The notes under the pieces are model-generated. The model was not told where the DNA came from, searched no databases, and saw nothing but the letters and a program-made list of their open reading frames with translations. The translations under genes and the position numbers were made by a program. Below are positions 1 to 8,450 of a stretch of DNA of 36,335 bases, piece after piece. The stretch is from Moraxella equi (GTDB taxonomy: Bacteria; Pseudomonadota; Gammaproteobacteria; Pseudomonadales; Moraxellaceae). The number at the start of each line of letters is the position of its first letter. Within the stretch, counting starts at the first letter, position 1. The DNA is taken from positions 1-36,335 of the forward strand of contig NZ_MXAP01000006.1 in assembly GCF_002027555.1 (NCBI RefSeq), in the 5' to 3' direction.

Positions 1-402
1 AAGTTCGGTTGGTATATGCATGCCAAGCGGACGCACGGGCATTTGTATCAGTCCAAAATGGTCAATCACCATGCCTGCCATCAGTTGTCCTAAGATGATT
101 AAAAACGCCATGTTCACCAGTCCAATCTTAGGGGCTAAAAATGCCGTGATAAACACAAATACCGCCCCAATCGCTCCGCCAACCCACCGCCACCAAGCCT
201 GCTTCGGGATATTCTCGGACATGCTTTGCCAATCGCCTTGCCAAAGCATGACAAACCCCAAACACAGCGTACCAATAGCAAAAGAGAAAAACGCTGCCGC
301 CAACGGCTGACCGCCCAGACCGATGGCAAGCCGTGAGTTAATCGCCGCCTGCACCGCTATGCCCATGCCAATGCCGAATGCCATCAAAAAATACCACATC
401 AT
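1..402 (-). CDS. DMT-type transporter of the YdcZ (DUF606) family, 3' part missing
   Basis: The first 134 codons of a minus-strand membrane protein are present; the frame runs open off the left edge of the window. The product begins MMWYFLMAFGIGMGIAVQAA and is built of hydrophobic helices with an early conserved-looking N-S-R-L segment and an internal W-W-R-W-V-G-G-A-I-G stretch. This resembles the small YdcZ/DUF606 branch of the drug/metabolite transporter superfamily, whose substrate is not generally known. Two ATGs are adjacent, at 402 and 399; neither has a strong Shine-Dalgarno. It lies downstream of ahpF in the same direction but is separated from it by an intrinsic terminator, so it is probably transcribed on its own. 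The family call rests on recognition of the sequence pattern only. Confidence 0.7.
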   Translation of the reverse strand, partial: MMWYFLMAFGIGMGIAVQAAINSRLAIGLGGQPLAAAFFSFAIGTLCLGFVMLWQGDWQSMSENIPKQAWWRWVGGAIGAVFVFITAFLAPKIGLVNMAFLIILGQLMAGMVIDHFGLIQMPVRPLGMHIPTEL

Positions 403-421
403 ACACCCCAAAACTCTCAAC

Positions 422-454
422 AAAAAGCACACTTTATCATAAAGTGTGCTTTTT
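422..454 (-). terminator. Intrinsic terminator after ahpF
   Basis: An A-tract, GCACACTTTATCATAAAGTGTGC and a T-tract form a near-perfect hairpin about 35 bases beyond the ahpF stop codon. The A and T tracts make it usable on either strand. Confidence 0.85.
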
Positions 455-489
455 GGGTATTAGACCTTTAAATACAAATCTTGAACCAA

Positions 490-2046
490 TCAAGAATTCA
501 TCATGAGATACTCAAATGCCGACAATCCTGCCTTTGAGCCTTCGCCCATGGCAATGTTGATTTGCTTATAAGGCACGGTGGTTACGTCCCCACAAGCAAA
601 CACGCCTGCCTTGCTCGTGCGACATTTGACATCAATCTCAATCTCGCCATGAGCGGTAACATCGACCAAGCCCTTGACGACATCAGAGTTTGGCACCAGT
701 CCGATTTGTACAAATACCGCCGACAGTGGCAAAGTTACATTCTCACCCGACACTCGGTCTTGATAGATAAGACTATCTACTTTACCGCCATTTGCTATGA
801 TTTTCTGCGTGGCGGCGTTTTTGATGATTGTGATGTTGTCTTTGGCACTCGCTTTGTCAATCAGCACTTGGTCGGCACGCAGTTTATCGCCAAACTCTAA
901 CACGGTAACGTGTTGTACGATACCCGCCAAGTCCAACGCCGCTTCCACGCCCGAGTTACCGCCCCCAATGACCGCTACAGGCTTGCCCTTAAAGAAGGGG
1001 CCATCGCAGTGTGGGCAATATGCCACGCCGTTGCCGATGTTTTCATCTTCGCCTTTGACACCAAGTTTACGCCATTTGGCTCCTGTGGCAATGATGAGCG
1101 TGCGTGAAGTCCAACTTGCCCCTGTGTTTAGGGTAACTTGATAACCGCCTTTGACTTCTTCGATAGACGATACGCTCACGTGTTCTTTGACCGTGATGTT
1201 GTATTCTTTGATGTGTGTGGCAAGGTTGCTTGCTAGGGTGTTGCCGTTGGTAAGTGGGATTGAGATTAAGTTTTCAATGTCTTGGGTATCCTTGACTTGC
1301 CCGCCAATACGGTCGGCAACGAGTGCCACACGAAGTCCCTTACGAGCGGTATAAATCGCCGCTGCACTGCCAGCAGGTCCACCACCGATGACGGTTACGT
1401 CTTGGGTTTCTAGCTCTTCGCTTTGACCTTCGGCAAGTAAGTCGGGGTACTCGGCTTGAAGTTTGTCGATGATACGGGCGGTATCGACTTTACCATTTAA
1501 AAATGGTTTGCCGTTTAAAAATACCGCAGGCACGCCTTGAATGTTGTTGGCTTCGACAAGCTCGGGGAATACACCACCGTCAATCATCTCGTTTTCAATG
1601 CTGTCATTTAAGATGGCAAATTGGTTTAACGCTTGCACGACATCAGGGCAGTTGTGGCACGATAGCGAGACAAAGGTTTGAAATTTAAGTGGTTTTTGAA
1701 TGCGTTTAACCAGCTCTTGAATGCCTTCGTCCAGCTTCATGGTATGACCGCCTGCGTGCAAAATGGCAAGCAGCAAGGACGTGAACTCATGACCGCCTGG
1801 GATGCCGCTAAACACAATGCCCGTATCACGGTTGTCGGTGGTAATCTTAAAGCTCATGGGCGATAAGTCAATATCCACCACAGTCTTGTCAAAGCCGATT
1901 TTGTCCGAGCAACCGGCGATTTGCTCCAAAAAGTCCACCAATTCGGCACGTTTGGCGTGGTCGCCTTGTCCCAAAATCATGGCAATGGGGCGGGTCATGT
2001 TGGTGCTGTAAGTTTTGACAGCGTCAAGTAAAGATTTGTCTAGCAT
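490..2046 (-). CDS. ahpF: Alkyl hydroperoxide reductase subunit F
   Basis: This is the cytoplasmic flavoprotein disulfide reductase that moves electrons from NADH to the peroxiredoxin AhpC. At 518 residues it matches the usual length of about 520. The N-terminal thioredoxin-like double domain carries the redox pair C130-H-N-C133. The FAD site [10 protein letters not shown] is at about 221-230, the thioredoxin-reductase-type active site C344-P-H-C347 follows, and the NAD site [10 protein letters not shown] is at about 361-370. A C-terminal second FAD motif, ACGD, is present. The start lies at ATG 2046 with only a weak AGGT as ribosome-binding site. It is not adjacent to ahpC: a YdcH-like gene on the other strand and a lipoprotein gene lie between, so the two subunits are transcribed separately. 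Peroxide induction through OxyR is expected from the family but no clear site was found. Confidence 0.97.
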   Translation of the reverse strand: MLDKSLLDAVKTYSTNMTRPIAMILGQGDHAKRAELVDFLEQIAGCSDKIGFDKTVVDIDLSPMSFKITTDNRDTGIVFSGIPGGHEFTSLLLAILHAGGHTMKLDEGIQELVKRIQKPLKFQTFVSLSCHNCPDVVQALNQFAILNDSIENEMIDGGVFPELVEANNIQGVPAVFLNGKPFLNGKVDTARIIDKLQAEYPDLLAEGQSEELETQDVTVIGGGPAGSAAAIYTARKGLRVALVADRIGGQVKDTQDIENLISIPLTNGNTLASNLATHIKEYNITVKEHVSVSSIEEVKGGYQVTLNTGASWTSRTLIIATGAKWRKLGVKGEDENIGNGVAYCPHCDGPFFKGKPVAVIGGGNSGVEAALDLAGIVQHVTVLEFGDKLRADQVLIDKASAKDNITIIKNAATQKIIANGGKVDSLIYQDRVSGENVTLPLSAVFVQIGLVPNSDVVKGLVDVTAHGEIEIDVKCRTSKAGVFACGDVTTVPYKQINIAMGEGSKAGLSAFEYLMMNS

Positions 2047-2334
2047 GGTGTGTACCTATAAATTGCCTATGAATATGTTTAAATTACCTAGTATTATAAG
2101 GGTTATTTGATATTTAGAAAATTTAAACCTTTTTAATATTAAGTTTATAAAACTCAATTAATCCCAAAAAGAAAATTCATACAAAAAAGCACATAAAAAA
2201 GATAATTTTGCTTGCTTATGCCGCCAATTCTTGCTAAGATAAAGCCATGCCAAATAAGTGGATTTGGTGGGTAAGTTGCCATCAAATCAGCTGTTGGAAT
2301 ATCACTAACCCATTGATAAATCAGGAGAATTTTC

Positions 2335-2556
2335 ATGTTCCCAGAATACCGTGAACTCATCACCAAACTAAAAACAGAAAATGATTTACACTTTGTCAAA
2401 CTCTTTGACGCTCATAACAAACTTGACGAAGAGATTACCAACCTAGAAAATGACCCTGTTGCCGCCAACAGCCGTGCCGAAGAAATCGAAGGGCTAAAAC
2501 GCAAAAAATTGGCTCTAAAAGATGAACTTTATCAGTATCTTTTGACCAAAGCATAA
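2335..2556 (+). CDS. YdcH/DUF465 family small protein
   Basis: A 73-residue, highly charged protein starts at ATG 2335 with AGGAG nine bases upstream. Its pattern (FPEYRELI near the start, a helix ending in the KRKKLALKDEL stretch) matches the DUF465/YdcH family, a short predicted coiled-coil found widely in proteobacteria. The biochemical role of the family is not established to my knowledge. The gene stands alone on the plus strand between ahpF and the lipoprotein gene and is closed by its own intrinsic terminator, which argues that it is a real single-gene unit. Confidence 0.85.
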   Translation: MFPEYRELITKLKTENDLHFVKLFDAHNKLDEEITNLENDPVAANSRAEEIEGLKRKKLALKDELYQYLLTKA

Positions 2557-2577
2557 TCAATCGCTTATTTAAGTGAT

Positions 2578-2608
2578 AAAAAACACAGGCTAGACGACCT
2601 GTGTTTTT
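2578..2608 (+). terminator. Intrinsic terminator of the YdcH-like gene
   Basis: AAACACAGG and CCTGTGTTT pair around a seven-base loop and a T-run follows. It starts about 20 bases beyond the stop codon. Confidence 0.85.
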
Positions 2609-2633
2609 GTTTGGCCGTAATTTTTTGATGATA

Positions 2634-2663
2634 AAAAATCGCCCAACATATTGAGCGATTTTT
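2634..2663 (-). terminator. Intrinsic terminator of the lipoprotein gene
   Basis: AAAAATCGC and GCGATTTTT form a stem just past the stop codon of the minus-strand lipoprotein gene. It is nearly back-to-back with the terminator of the YdcH-like gene. Confidence 0.75.
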
Positions 2664-2677
2664 GTGATTTATCAAAA

Positions 2678-3280
2678 TTAGCTGATGTTGCAACGAGCTT
2701 TTTCTTTGGTGGCAAAGTCTTCGATGAGTGCTTTCATCTTCTCGGGGGTAATGCTCTCTTGCATGGCAGCTTCTAGCTTTTGATTGGCTTCGCTCTGACT
2801 CATCTCTACCATCTTGGCTTGGTCTTCTTCGGTCATGACGATAGGCTCGCCATCAATGCTCTCACCACGAGCCAGTTTTTCTTGTTGCTCGGTGTATTTT
2901 AGCACCTTTTGACCGACTTCGCTTTCATAGAATTTATCTGCTTCTTGGATACCTTCAACGCCAACAGCGTCCACGAGCGTCTGCTTGCTGGTCTCATAAT
3001 AGGTCGCTTCACCGTCTTTGGACATCAGACAAGCCCCTTGCTCTTCGGTGATGTCAGGATTGGTCTGTGCCAAATGCATGAGCGTGGACGCTTGTAAGAT
3101 TTTATTCATCATGGCGATGCTTGGTGAGTTATCCAAATTAACACTGGCGGTCTCGGCAGGGGCAGTTTGGGTGGTCTCTGCGGTATTGGCAGGCTGTTCG
3201 GCAGGGGCTTCGGTCTTGTTACAAGCGGTCAGTAGGGTGGCAGACACGGCAACTGCCAATAGGGTGCGGTAGAGTGTCAT
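2678..3280 (-). CDS. Putative lipoprotein of unknown function
   Basis: The 200-residue product has a short signal sequence ending in the lipobox L-L-T-A-C, so C20 is the likely lipidated residue; the next residues are N-K-T. Residues 21-50 form a low-complexity linker rich in A, T, P and E, as is common between a lipid anchor and a folded domain. The remainder is acidic and predicted helical, with two further cysteines (in G-A-C-L-M and at the end in A-R-C-N-I-S) that could form a disulfide in the periplasm. I do not recognise the domain; a DUF2059-like helical fold is possible but unproven. It lies between ahpC and ahpF on the same strand, but terminators on both sides suggest a separate transcript. 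Confidence 0.8.
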   Translation of the reverse strand: MTLYRTLLAVAVSATLLTACNKTEAPAEQPANTAETTQTAPAETASVNLDNSPSIAMMNKILQASTLMHLAQTNPDITEEQGACLMSKDGEATYYETSKQTLVDAVGVEGIQEADKFYESEVGQKVLKYTEQQEKLARGESIDGEPIVMTEEDQAKMVEMSQSEANQKLEAAMQESITPEKMKALIEDFATKEKARCNIS

Positions 3281-3375
3281 AAAATCGTCTCGATGTTGTT
3301 AATAAAATGTCTAAAAATGAAGAACAACAATTTTAACACACATTCACCAACTTGACCGATGTTTTTGTCATAAAA

Positions 3376-3409
3376 TAAAAACCGCCTAACCTGATGGCTA
3401 AGCGGTTTG
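3376..3409 (-). terminator. Intrinsic terminator of ahpC
   Basis: Read on the minus strand, AAACCGCTTAGCC and GGTTAGGCGGTTT pair with one internal mismatch and are followed by a T-rich run. The structure lies about 37 bases past the ahpC stop codon. Confidence 0.8.
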
Positions 3410-3445
3410 AGTTATCTAAAATCTTAGAGTAACTAAATTATTAGA

Positions 3446-4012
3446 TTAGATTTTACCAACTAGGTCTAGGCTTGGCTTCAAGGTCTCTTGACCCGCTTCC
3501 CAAGCGGCTGGGCAGACTTCGCCGTCATTTTCACGCACGTATTGGGCAGCTTTGACTTTACGAATCATGTCTTTGGCAGAGCGACCGATACCTAGGTCGT
3601 GAATCTCAGCAACTTTGATAAGACCGTCTGGGTCTACTAGGAACGTACCACGCAATGCAGCATGCTCGTCTTCAATCATGATGTTAAAGCCACGAGTGAT
3701 TTTGCCAGTGCCATCACCTAGCATTGGGTATTTTACTTTGCCGATGGCAGGAGATGCATCATGCCATGCTTTGTGAACAAAATGGCTGTCGGTAGAGACG
3801 GCATACACTTCCACGCCAAGGGCTTTTAGCTCTTCGTAGTGGTCAGCCATGTCTTCAAGCTCAGTTGGGCAAACGAACGTAAAGTCGTGTGGGTAGAACA
3901 TGAAGATAGACCATTTGCCTTTGGTATCTTCTGATGAGATGGTTTTGAACTCACCATTTACAAAAGCTTCGGTGGTAAATTCTGGAATTTGTTGGTTGAT
4001 GATAGCAGTCAT
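3446..4012 (-). CDS. ahpC: Alkyl hydroperoxide reductase subunit C (2-Cys peroxiredoxin)
   Basis: AhpC reduces hydrogen peroxide and organic hydroperoxides in the cytoplasm and is recycled by AhpF. The 188-residue length is the standard one for the AhpC/Prx1 class. The peroxidatic cysteine C48 sits in the D-F-T-F-V-C-P-T-E motif and the resolving cysteine C167 in E-V-C-P-A-A-W. The ATG at 4012 is preceded by AGGTGAAA at good spacing. It is transcribed divergently from oxyR across a 200-base gap, the typical arrangement for OxyR control. A terminator follows, so the lipoprotein gene beyond is probably independent. Confidence 0.98.
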   Translation of the reverse strand: MTAIINQQIPEFTTEAFVNGEFKTISSEDTKGKWSIFMFYPHDFTFVCPTELEDMADHYEELKALGVEVYAVSTDSHFVHKAWHDASPAIGKVKYPMLGDGTGKITRGFNIMIEDEHAALRGTFLVDPDGLIKVAEIHDLGIGRSAKDMIRKVKAAQYVRENDGEVCPAAWEAGQETLKPSLDLVGKI

Positions 4013-4103
4013 ATTTTCACCTATGGTTTGTTGTTAAAAATGTCAATGTGATGAGCATTTGAAGCTTACTCATCAAAGGATAAAATCCTTAAAGTCATTA
4101 CAT

Positions 4104-4127
4104 GATAACAAAAATTAACGGTTTATC
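4104..4127. promoter_or_regulatory. Candidate OxyR operator between ahpC and oxyR
   Basis: GATAA at 4104-4108 and TTATC at 4123-4127 form an interrupted palindrome in the divergent ahpC-oxyR gap, about 90 bases from each start codon. LysR-type regulators, including OxyR, bind interrupted palindromes in such gaps. The spacing and bases do not fit the E. coli OxyR consensus cleanly, so this is only a candidate. Confidence 0.3.
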
Positions 4128-4214
4128 CAGTTAAAAGTTTTAAATAAAAGGTTTTGTTTTATCAAACTTAGGTGTAAAATAGCAGATATGATTTTTTAAA
4201 ATAAGGAATGCGTG

Positions 4215-5111
4215 ATGATTACCTTGCGTCAGTTAGAGTTCGCCCTTGCCGTTGCCAAGCACAAGCATTTTAAACGTGCTGCCGAAGAGTGCAACATTTC
4301 CCAATCTGCCCTAAGTCTTGGCATTGCTGAGCTTGAAAAACAGCTAGACACGCAGATTTTTGAGCGAAATAACAAACAGGTGCTTATCACGCCCATCGGC
4401 GAAGAGCTGTTGGAGCGAGCCCAGCGCGTGTTTAGCGAGATTAGCGACTTAACGACCCGAGTCCACAGCCATCAGTTGCCCCTTGCCTACCCGATGACGA
4501 TAGGTATTATCCCAACCATCGCTCCGTATCTGCTTCCCAAAGTGTTGCCAACACTCAAAGACAAATATCCCCAGTTTGAGATGGCGGTGACCGAAAAGCA
4601 GACCGAACGTCTGTTAGAGCAGGTACGTTATGGGCATATTGACACCGCCATCGTGGCACTGCCTTATGCGGTTGATGGTCTGCATGCCTTTGAGTTTTGG
4701 GCGGAGAATTTTTATGCCATTTTCCCCAAAGATGGCAATCATGACGAAACAAGCATTTCAAGCACGGAGCTGTTTGAAAATGACGTGTTACTACTGGGTG
4801 AGGGGCATTGTTTGACCGACCAAGTGCTGTCGGTTTGTACCATGAATAAAAACGAGCTAAAATCAGGCTTTTCGGACGCCAGTCTTAATACACTCATTCA
4901 GATGGCAAAAGTGGGCATGGGGACGACCCTAGTGCCTAAGATGGCGTTAGAGCAAATCGGCGATGACGTAACTGCCTTACCCTTAAATGAGACAGGACCG
5001 CACAGACGACTCGCGTTCGTTACTCGCCTAAACTATGCACGGGTCAATGACGTCAAAATCCTAAGCGAGATTTTTAATGAAGCCTTGACCGCCCATGAAG
5101 CCAAAGGCTAA
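4215..5111 (+). CDS. oxyR: Hydrogen-peroxide-sensing LysR-type regulator OxyR
   Basis: This transcription factor activates peroxide-defence genes when two cysteines become oxidised to a disulfide. The LysR-type helix-turn-helix occupies about residues 1-60 (M-I-T-L-R-Q-L-E-F onwards). The effector domain contains G-E-G-H-C199-L-T-D-Q and C208, the same positions and spacing as the redox pair of E. coli OxyR, which makes the assignment firm. I chose ATG 4215 because AAGGA at 4203 lies seven bases upstream; a GTG at 4212 would add one residue. The gene is divergent from ahpC and convergent with the YgjP-like gene. Confidence 0.95.
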   Translation: MITLRQLEFALAVAKHKHFKRAAEECNISQSALSLGIAELEKQLDTQIFERNNKQVLITPIGEELLERAQRVFSEISDLTTRVHSHQLPLAYPMTIGIIPTIAPYLLPKVLPTLKDKYPQFEMAVTEKQTERLLEQVRYGHIDTAIVALPYAVDGLHAFEFWAENFYAIFPKDGNHDETSISSTELFENDVLLLGEGHCLTDQVLSVCTMNKNELKSGFSDASLNTLIQMAKVGMGTTLVPKMALEQIGDDVTALPLNETGPHRRLAFVTRLNYARVNDVKILSEIFNEALTAHEAKG

Positions 5112-5143
5112 GCCAATTAAGGCTTGCCTTTTAGCAAATTATG

Positions 5144-5779
5144 TCATGTCTGATAGTCAGGCATGGCTTTTTTGACTTCATGCCAAAAGGCAGGGCTGTG
5201 GTCGGGATGGATAAGATGGCACAGCTCATGCACAAAGACATATTCGGTGCAGGGGTAGGTAGGCAGGTAAGTGGATAGCCAAATGCGAGCTTCATGGGTG
5301 TTGCAACTGCCCCAGCGAGTGTGCATTTTCTTGGTGCGAATCTCATCGGCAAAGCGACCGACCACAGGTTGCCATGTGTCTGCCAGAGCAGGCAGGAGAG
5401 TTTTGAGTTCATGCTCATAGATGGTAAGTCGGCAGGCATGGGGGTCTTGGCGTTGCTGTTTTGATAGCCTGATGGGGTGCTGTGTTAAATAATCTGCCAC
5501 ATCAAAAGGCTTGCCCCACAGCTTGGGATGGGCATGGCTTGAGCTGTGGTCGGTGTGGGTGTGTTTGCGTTTGTGGGCGTGAGCCATTGCCCATGCGGAC
5601 TTGGACATGATAAGGCGGTGGATGTCATCATCGGACAGATGACGTGGCACGCTGACAGCAAAGCAGGTGTGAGCGTTTATGAATGTTAGGCGAAAATTGA
5701 CGTTTTTGACGGCTTTTTTGTGGATCATGAGCGTGATGTCATGTTTGTCAAAATGGGCGAATAAATCGGTGTGGGGCAT
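5144..5779 (-). CDS. YgjP-like (DUF45) zinc metallopeptidase family protein
   Basis: The 211-residue product has the M48-related YgjP layout: a central M-H-T-R-W-G-S-C segment (about 152-159) followed by the metal site H184-E-L-C-H188 and a third histidine H194 in the H-P-D-H-S-P-A-F-W motif. The family is predicted zinc-dependent; physiological substrates are not well defined. Residues 68-86 form an unusual His/Ser-rich insert (H-K-R-K-H-T-H-T-D-H) that could bind metal or be a flexible linker. No clear ribosome-binding site precedes the ATG at 5779. A 13-bp tandem repeat lies 50-85 bases upstream, in the probable promoter region. The gene converges on oxyR with a 32-base gap. Confidence 0.85.
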   Translation of the reverse strand: MPHTDLFAHFDKHDITLMIHKKAVKNVNFRLTFINAHTCFAVSVPRHLSDDDIHRLIMSKSAWAMAHAHKRKHTHTDHSSSHAHPKLWGKPFDVADYLTQHPIRLSKQQRQDPHACRLTIYEHELKTLLPALADTWQPVVGRFADEIRTKKMHTRWGSCNTHEARIWLSTYLPTYPCTEYVFVHELCHLIHPDHSPAFWHEVKKAMPDYQT

Positions 5780-5826
5780 GGGTGGTGATGTATTGAGTTT
5801 AAAAATATTTTAGCATGATGACTTTT

Positions 5827-5864
5827 AAAAAGAAAAATTAAAAAGAAAAATTAAAAAGAAAAAA
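5827..5864. repeat. 13-bp tandem repeat, about three copies
   Basis: AAAAAGAAAAATT is repeated just under three times without interruption. It lies between the start of the YgjP-like gene and the terminator of the OmpA-like gene, so a change in copy number would alter the spacing upstream of the YgjP-like gene and the T-tract of the terminator. Confidence 0.85.
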
Positions 5865-5888
5865 CAGGTCACGTACATGACCTGTTTT
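5861..5888 (-). terminator. Intrinsic terminator of the OmpA-like lipoprotein gene
   Basis: AAAACAGGTCA and TGACCTGTTTT pair around a short loop; on the minus strand the tail is T-rich and runs into the 13-bp repeat. Confidence 0.85.
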
Positions 5889-5905
5889 GGCTTATCCAAA
5901 AAGGA

Positions 5906-6550
5906 TTAGTTCACGCTTTGTGGGGCTAGGATGGTTAGCTCAACACGGCGGTTTGGCTCATAACTGCTACCAAACTGAGTGGTTGCACCACGACCAACAG
6001 CACTGATGCGGCTAGCACTCACACCTTGACCTGCTAGGTAGTTAGCAACAGCAGCGGCACGGTTTTGTGATAGTACTTGGTTGGCGTTGGCGTTACCTTC
6101 GATAGACGCATAGCCGTTTACCATAACCGTGGTTTGGTTGTATTGGTTTAGGGTGTTCGCCACTTGGTTTAGGGTGTTGTACGAGCTAGGCTTGATGTCA
6201 TATCTGCCAACATTAAAGGTAATCGCCTCTGGGATAGACAAGTTAATGTTGTTGGTGACAGGGTCTCTTTGTACTTCAATGCCTGTACCTGCGGTTTGCT
6301 GTCTTAATTTGGCTTCTTGCTTGCTCATGTAAGCGCCAACACCTGCACCGATGGCAGCACCGATGGCAGCATCACGACCTGTGTGTTCACCGCCAGTTGC
6401 CTTAGAGATGGCAGCACCTAAGGCAGCACCGCCCAATGCACCAAGACCTGATTTGGTTACGGTGTTATTCACGCCTGTGGTACCAGTGCTGGCACAACCT
6501 GCCAAAATCATGCTTGCAGAAGCGGCGGTGATGGTAAGAATTTTTTTCAT
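5906..6550 (-). CDS. OmpA-family lipoprotein with glycine-zipper segment
   Basis: A 214-residue envelope protein. The signal sequence ends in the lipobox L-A-G-C (C19), so it is predicted to be lipidated. Residues about 35-75 form a Gly/Ala-rich glycine-zipper stretch (G-A-L-G-G-A-A-L-G-A-A-I, then A-A-I-G-A-A-I-G-A-G-V-G) like the YMGG/glycine-zipper domains of YiaD-type proteins. The C-terminal OmpA domain has the expected F-N-V-G-R-Y-D-I-K-P region, V-N-G-Y-A-S-I-E-G-N in place of the usual G-H-T-D-x-x-G, and N-R-R-V-E-L-T-I, which contributes to peptidoglycan binding. AGGAG precedes the ATG at 6550. It likely tethers the outer membrane to the cell wall. Confidence 0.9.
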   Translation of the reverse strand: MKKILTITAASASMILAGCASTGTTGVNNTVTKSGLGALGGAALGAAISKATGGEHTGRDAAIGAAIGAGVGAYMSKQEAKLRQQTAGTGIEVQRDPVTNNINLSIPEAITFNVGRYDIKPSSYNTLNQVANTLNQYNQTTVMVNGYASIEGNANANQVLSQNRAAAVANYLAGQGVSASRISAVGRGATTQFGSSYEPNRRVELTILAPQSVN

Positions 6551-7015
6551 GGGATACTCCTATTAGAGATGGTAAAATGAAAGTCCTCAAATGCGGTTTG
6601 GGCTTAACTTTGATATGGGTGTTTAGATATTAAAATCTAAACAGATATTTAAACACAAGCCCAAACCATTTGATGAGTGATGAGACTATTATGCCGTAAA
6701 AAACTCTCTTATTTGTTATAAGTATGTAGTTAATCGGTTATTTTAATTGTAAAAATGGACTGGTATTTTGCACAATCGCCCTAAAATAGGGGCAATTCTT
6801 ACAGGAAAATGCATAAAATTTTGGTAAAATTGTATCAAAATTTGTCAAAATGGGCGGTTTTTACCATGATTTTTGTCTATTTTAAATAATAACGATGGTA
6901 AAATCGACTTATTTGTTTTTAAAGTCATTTTTTTAAAAAAGCTTTTGAAAACTTTGATAATTTTTAATTATTTTTTTAATTATTTTTTGATGTTTTTGAT
7001 TATTTTGATAAAAAT
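6551..7015. other. Long AT-rich intergenic region without a recognisable gene
   Basis: No supported reading frame is present. Two plus-strand extended -10-like sequences (TTGGTAAAAT ending at 6830 and ATGGTAAAAT ending near 6904) are seen, as well as long A/T runs around 6925-7015. No terminator or tRNA was found, so a small RNA cannot be supported. Confidence 0.6.
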
Positions 7016-7025
7016 TTGCTAAAAT
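6996..7025 (+). promoter_or_regulatory. Probable promoter of the acyltransferase gene
   Basis: TTGATT at 6996-7001 and TAAAAT at 7020-7025 are separated by 18 bases. Initiation would fall near 7031, leaving a leader of about 100 bases that contains the hairpin at 7042-7101. Confidence 0.5.
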
Positions 7026-7041
7026 AGTGCATAATAATACA

Positions 7042-7101
7042 CTCATCATCAAGCGACATCGGGGTGCGGTATGGTACTTATCCTGATGGGTTGATGACGA
7101 G
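7042..7101 (+). promoter_or_regulatory. Structured leader hairpin upstream of the acyltransferase gene
   Basis: CTCATCATCAA (7042-7052) pairs with TTGATGACGAG (7091-7101) with one mismatch. An inner stem pairs CATCGGG with CCTGATG using a G-U pair. The structure lies in the predicted untranslated leader. Confidence 0.5.
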
Positions 7102-7133
7102 TAGATTTTGACACAAATTGTTACATTTATCTG

Positions 7134-8108
7134 ATGGGCGGTTTTCGTATGCATAAAAATAACCCTAATACCACCTCCTTTTTTCAAAAAATCCATGACA
7201 AACACCCCAAACTTGCCCAAAAACTCCGCCTAGGTACGGGGCTTGGGACGATGGTTGCTAACAGCGTGGCAATCAGCGTGCCGTTATATGGGGCGGGGCT
7301 TGCCAAGACATTGCTTGGCTCAAAGCAGGGCGATAAGGTGGTACTATCTATCGCCAATCACTGGATTAACACCAACAACCGCCTGCTAGATACGCTCATG
7401 CCAAAGCGTGACTGGCGGATATCGGTGCCTGACGACCTAAAAAAAGGCGGGCGGTATCTGCTTGTGTGCAACCATCAGTCATGGGTGGATACAAGCGTGG
7501 TGCAGTATGTGAGCGAGTCACGGTTGCCGATTACTCGATTTTTTGCCAAGCATGAACTGCTCTATATTCCTATCGTGGGGCAGGCGTTTTATTTTTTGGA
7601 TTTTCCGATGATGAAACGCCACTCTAAGGTACAAATCGCCAAAAATCCTGCCCTTGCCACTCGGGATTTGGAAGAAGCCAGACGTGCCTGTGGACTGCTC
7701 GCTGATAAGCCATTTGTTCTGCTCAACTACCTAGAAGGCACACGGTTTAGTAAGGACAAGCACGCCCGCCAAAACTCGCCTTATCAGCACCTATTAAAGC
7801 CCAAAGCAGGGGGCTTTGCCTTAGCCATCGCCAGTTTGGGCGATAAGATAGACGGCATACTGGACATGACGGTGGTCTATCCTGATGGCGTGCCTGACTA
7901 TGGCGAGCTGTGGGCAGGTAAGATGACCCGTTTGGGGGTGGACATTCGTCATCTGGACATGGATGAGCGGTTATTTGCTGATTTAAAAGATGGCAAATAC
8001 GACAGCGATGAGACGGTCAAGGCGGAGCTGTTTGACTTTTTGGATACGGTGTGGACTGTCAAAGATGAGCGAATTGGGCAGATGATGCGTGAGTTTGAGC
8101 AGGTCTAG
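7134..8108 (+). CDS. PlsC-like lysophospholipid acyltransferase (YihG type)
   Basis: The product, up to 324 residues, is a membrane-associated glycerolipid acyltransferase of the PlsC/LPLAT superfamily. The catalytic motif I is N-H114-Q-S-W-V-D119 (H-x4-D), the phosphate-binding motif is the E-G-T-R of N-Y-L-E-G-T-R-F-S (about 199-202), and the F-A-K-H-E-L-L-Y-I-P-I-V-G block between them matches motif II. A hydrophobic N-terminal segment (about 36-60) is the likely membrane anchor. This layout is closer to YihG/LCLAT-type enzymes than to PlsC itself, so the acyl acceptor is not certain. The start is ambiguous: ATG 7134 has no ribosome-binding site, while ATG 7149 is preceded by GGGCGG. It is a single gene with its own promoter. 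Confidence 0.88.
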   Translation: MGGFRMHKNNPNTTSFFQKIHDKHPKLAQKLRLGTGLGTMVANSVAISVPLYGAGLAKTLLGSKQGDKVVLSIANHWINTNNRLLDTLMPKRDWRISVPDDLKKGGRYLLVCNHQSWVDTSVVQYVSESRLPITRFFAKHELLYIPIVGQAFYFLDFPMMKRHSKVQIAKNPALATRDLEEARRACGLLADKPFVLLNYLEGTRFSKDKHARQNSPYQHLLKPKAGGFALAIASLGDKIDGILDMTVVYPDGVPDYGELWAGKMTRLGVDIRHLDMDERLFADLKDGKYDSDETVKAELFDFLDTVWTVKDERIGQMMREFEQV

Positions 8109-8146
8109 CATGGCTTAAAATGCCAATCTTAGCTTAAAATTCTAAC

Positions 8147-8199
8147 CTATTGATTTGTCAGTGATTATTTTTCATGGTGGGGTAGATGATATTTGCCCC
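8147..8199. repeat. Short dispersed repeat, copy 1
   Basis: A segment with ATTGATTTGTCAGTGATTAT, then TTTTTC, then a GGGGTAGAT...TTTGCCCC part closely matches 9590-9645. Both copies lie a few tens of bases beyond a stop codon. This copy abuts the nested inverted-repeat element at 8227. Confidence 0.65.
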
Positions 8200-8226
8200 A
8201 TATCCTATACCCAACAAACCTGATAT

Positions 8227-8341
8227 TTACCACAGGTTTGTAGGGATTGGCTCCACACATCTTTTAATATTGTCATTTTTAGGGTCGTGCTCAGCACGCC
8301 CCTACACCCAAACATCTTGCGTTTGTGGTAATTTTAAAGTT
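8227..8341 (-). repeat. Nested inverted-repeat element, copy 1
   Basis: Outer ends TTACCACA (8227-8234) and TGTGGTAA (8334-8341) enclose inner arms related to TGTAGGGGCGTGCTGAGCA. The element is about 115 bp and matches the copies at 18788 and 25693 when read on the minus strand. It fills the gap between the acyltransferase gene and the next gene; a 90-codon open frame crosses it but shows no coding character. It resembles a non-autonomous MITE-like or REP-like unit. Confidence 0.75.
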
Positions 8342-8450
8342 TTTTGGGTGTATAAAGCTAAAAACAAGACAAAAAAACCAAACCTTTTAAAACCGCCCAA
8401 AAAGTTTTACAATACCCCAATGTTTACAAGTTTAATCATAGCAAAACACC

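Noticed and set aside
2154..2399. 81-codon minus-strand frame overlapping the YdcH-like gene
   Set aside because: It is antisense to a recognisable small gene with a good ribosome-binding site and has no protein-like features.
5827..5864. CRISPR-type array
   Set aside because: The repeat unit is 13 bp with no spacers; no direct repeats with unique spacers and no cas genes were found in the window.
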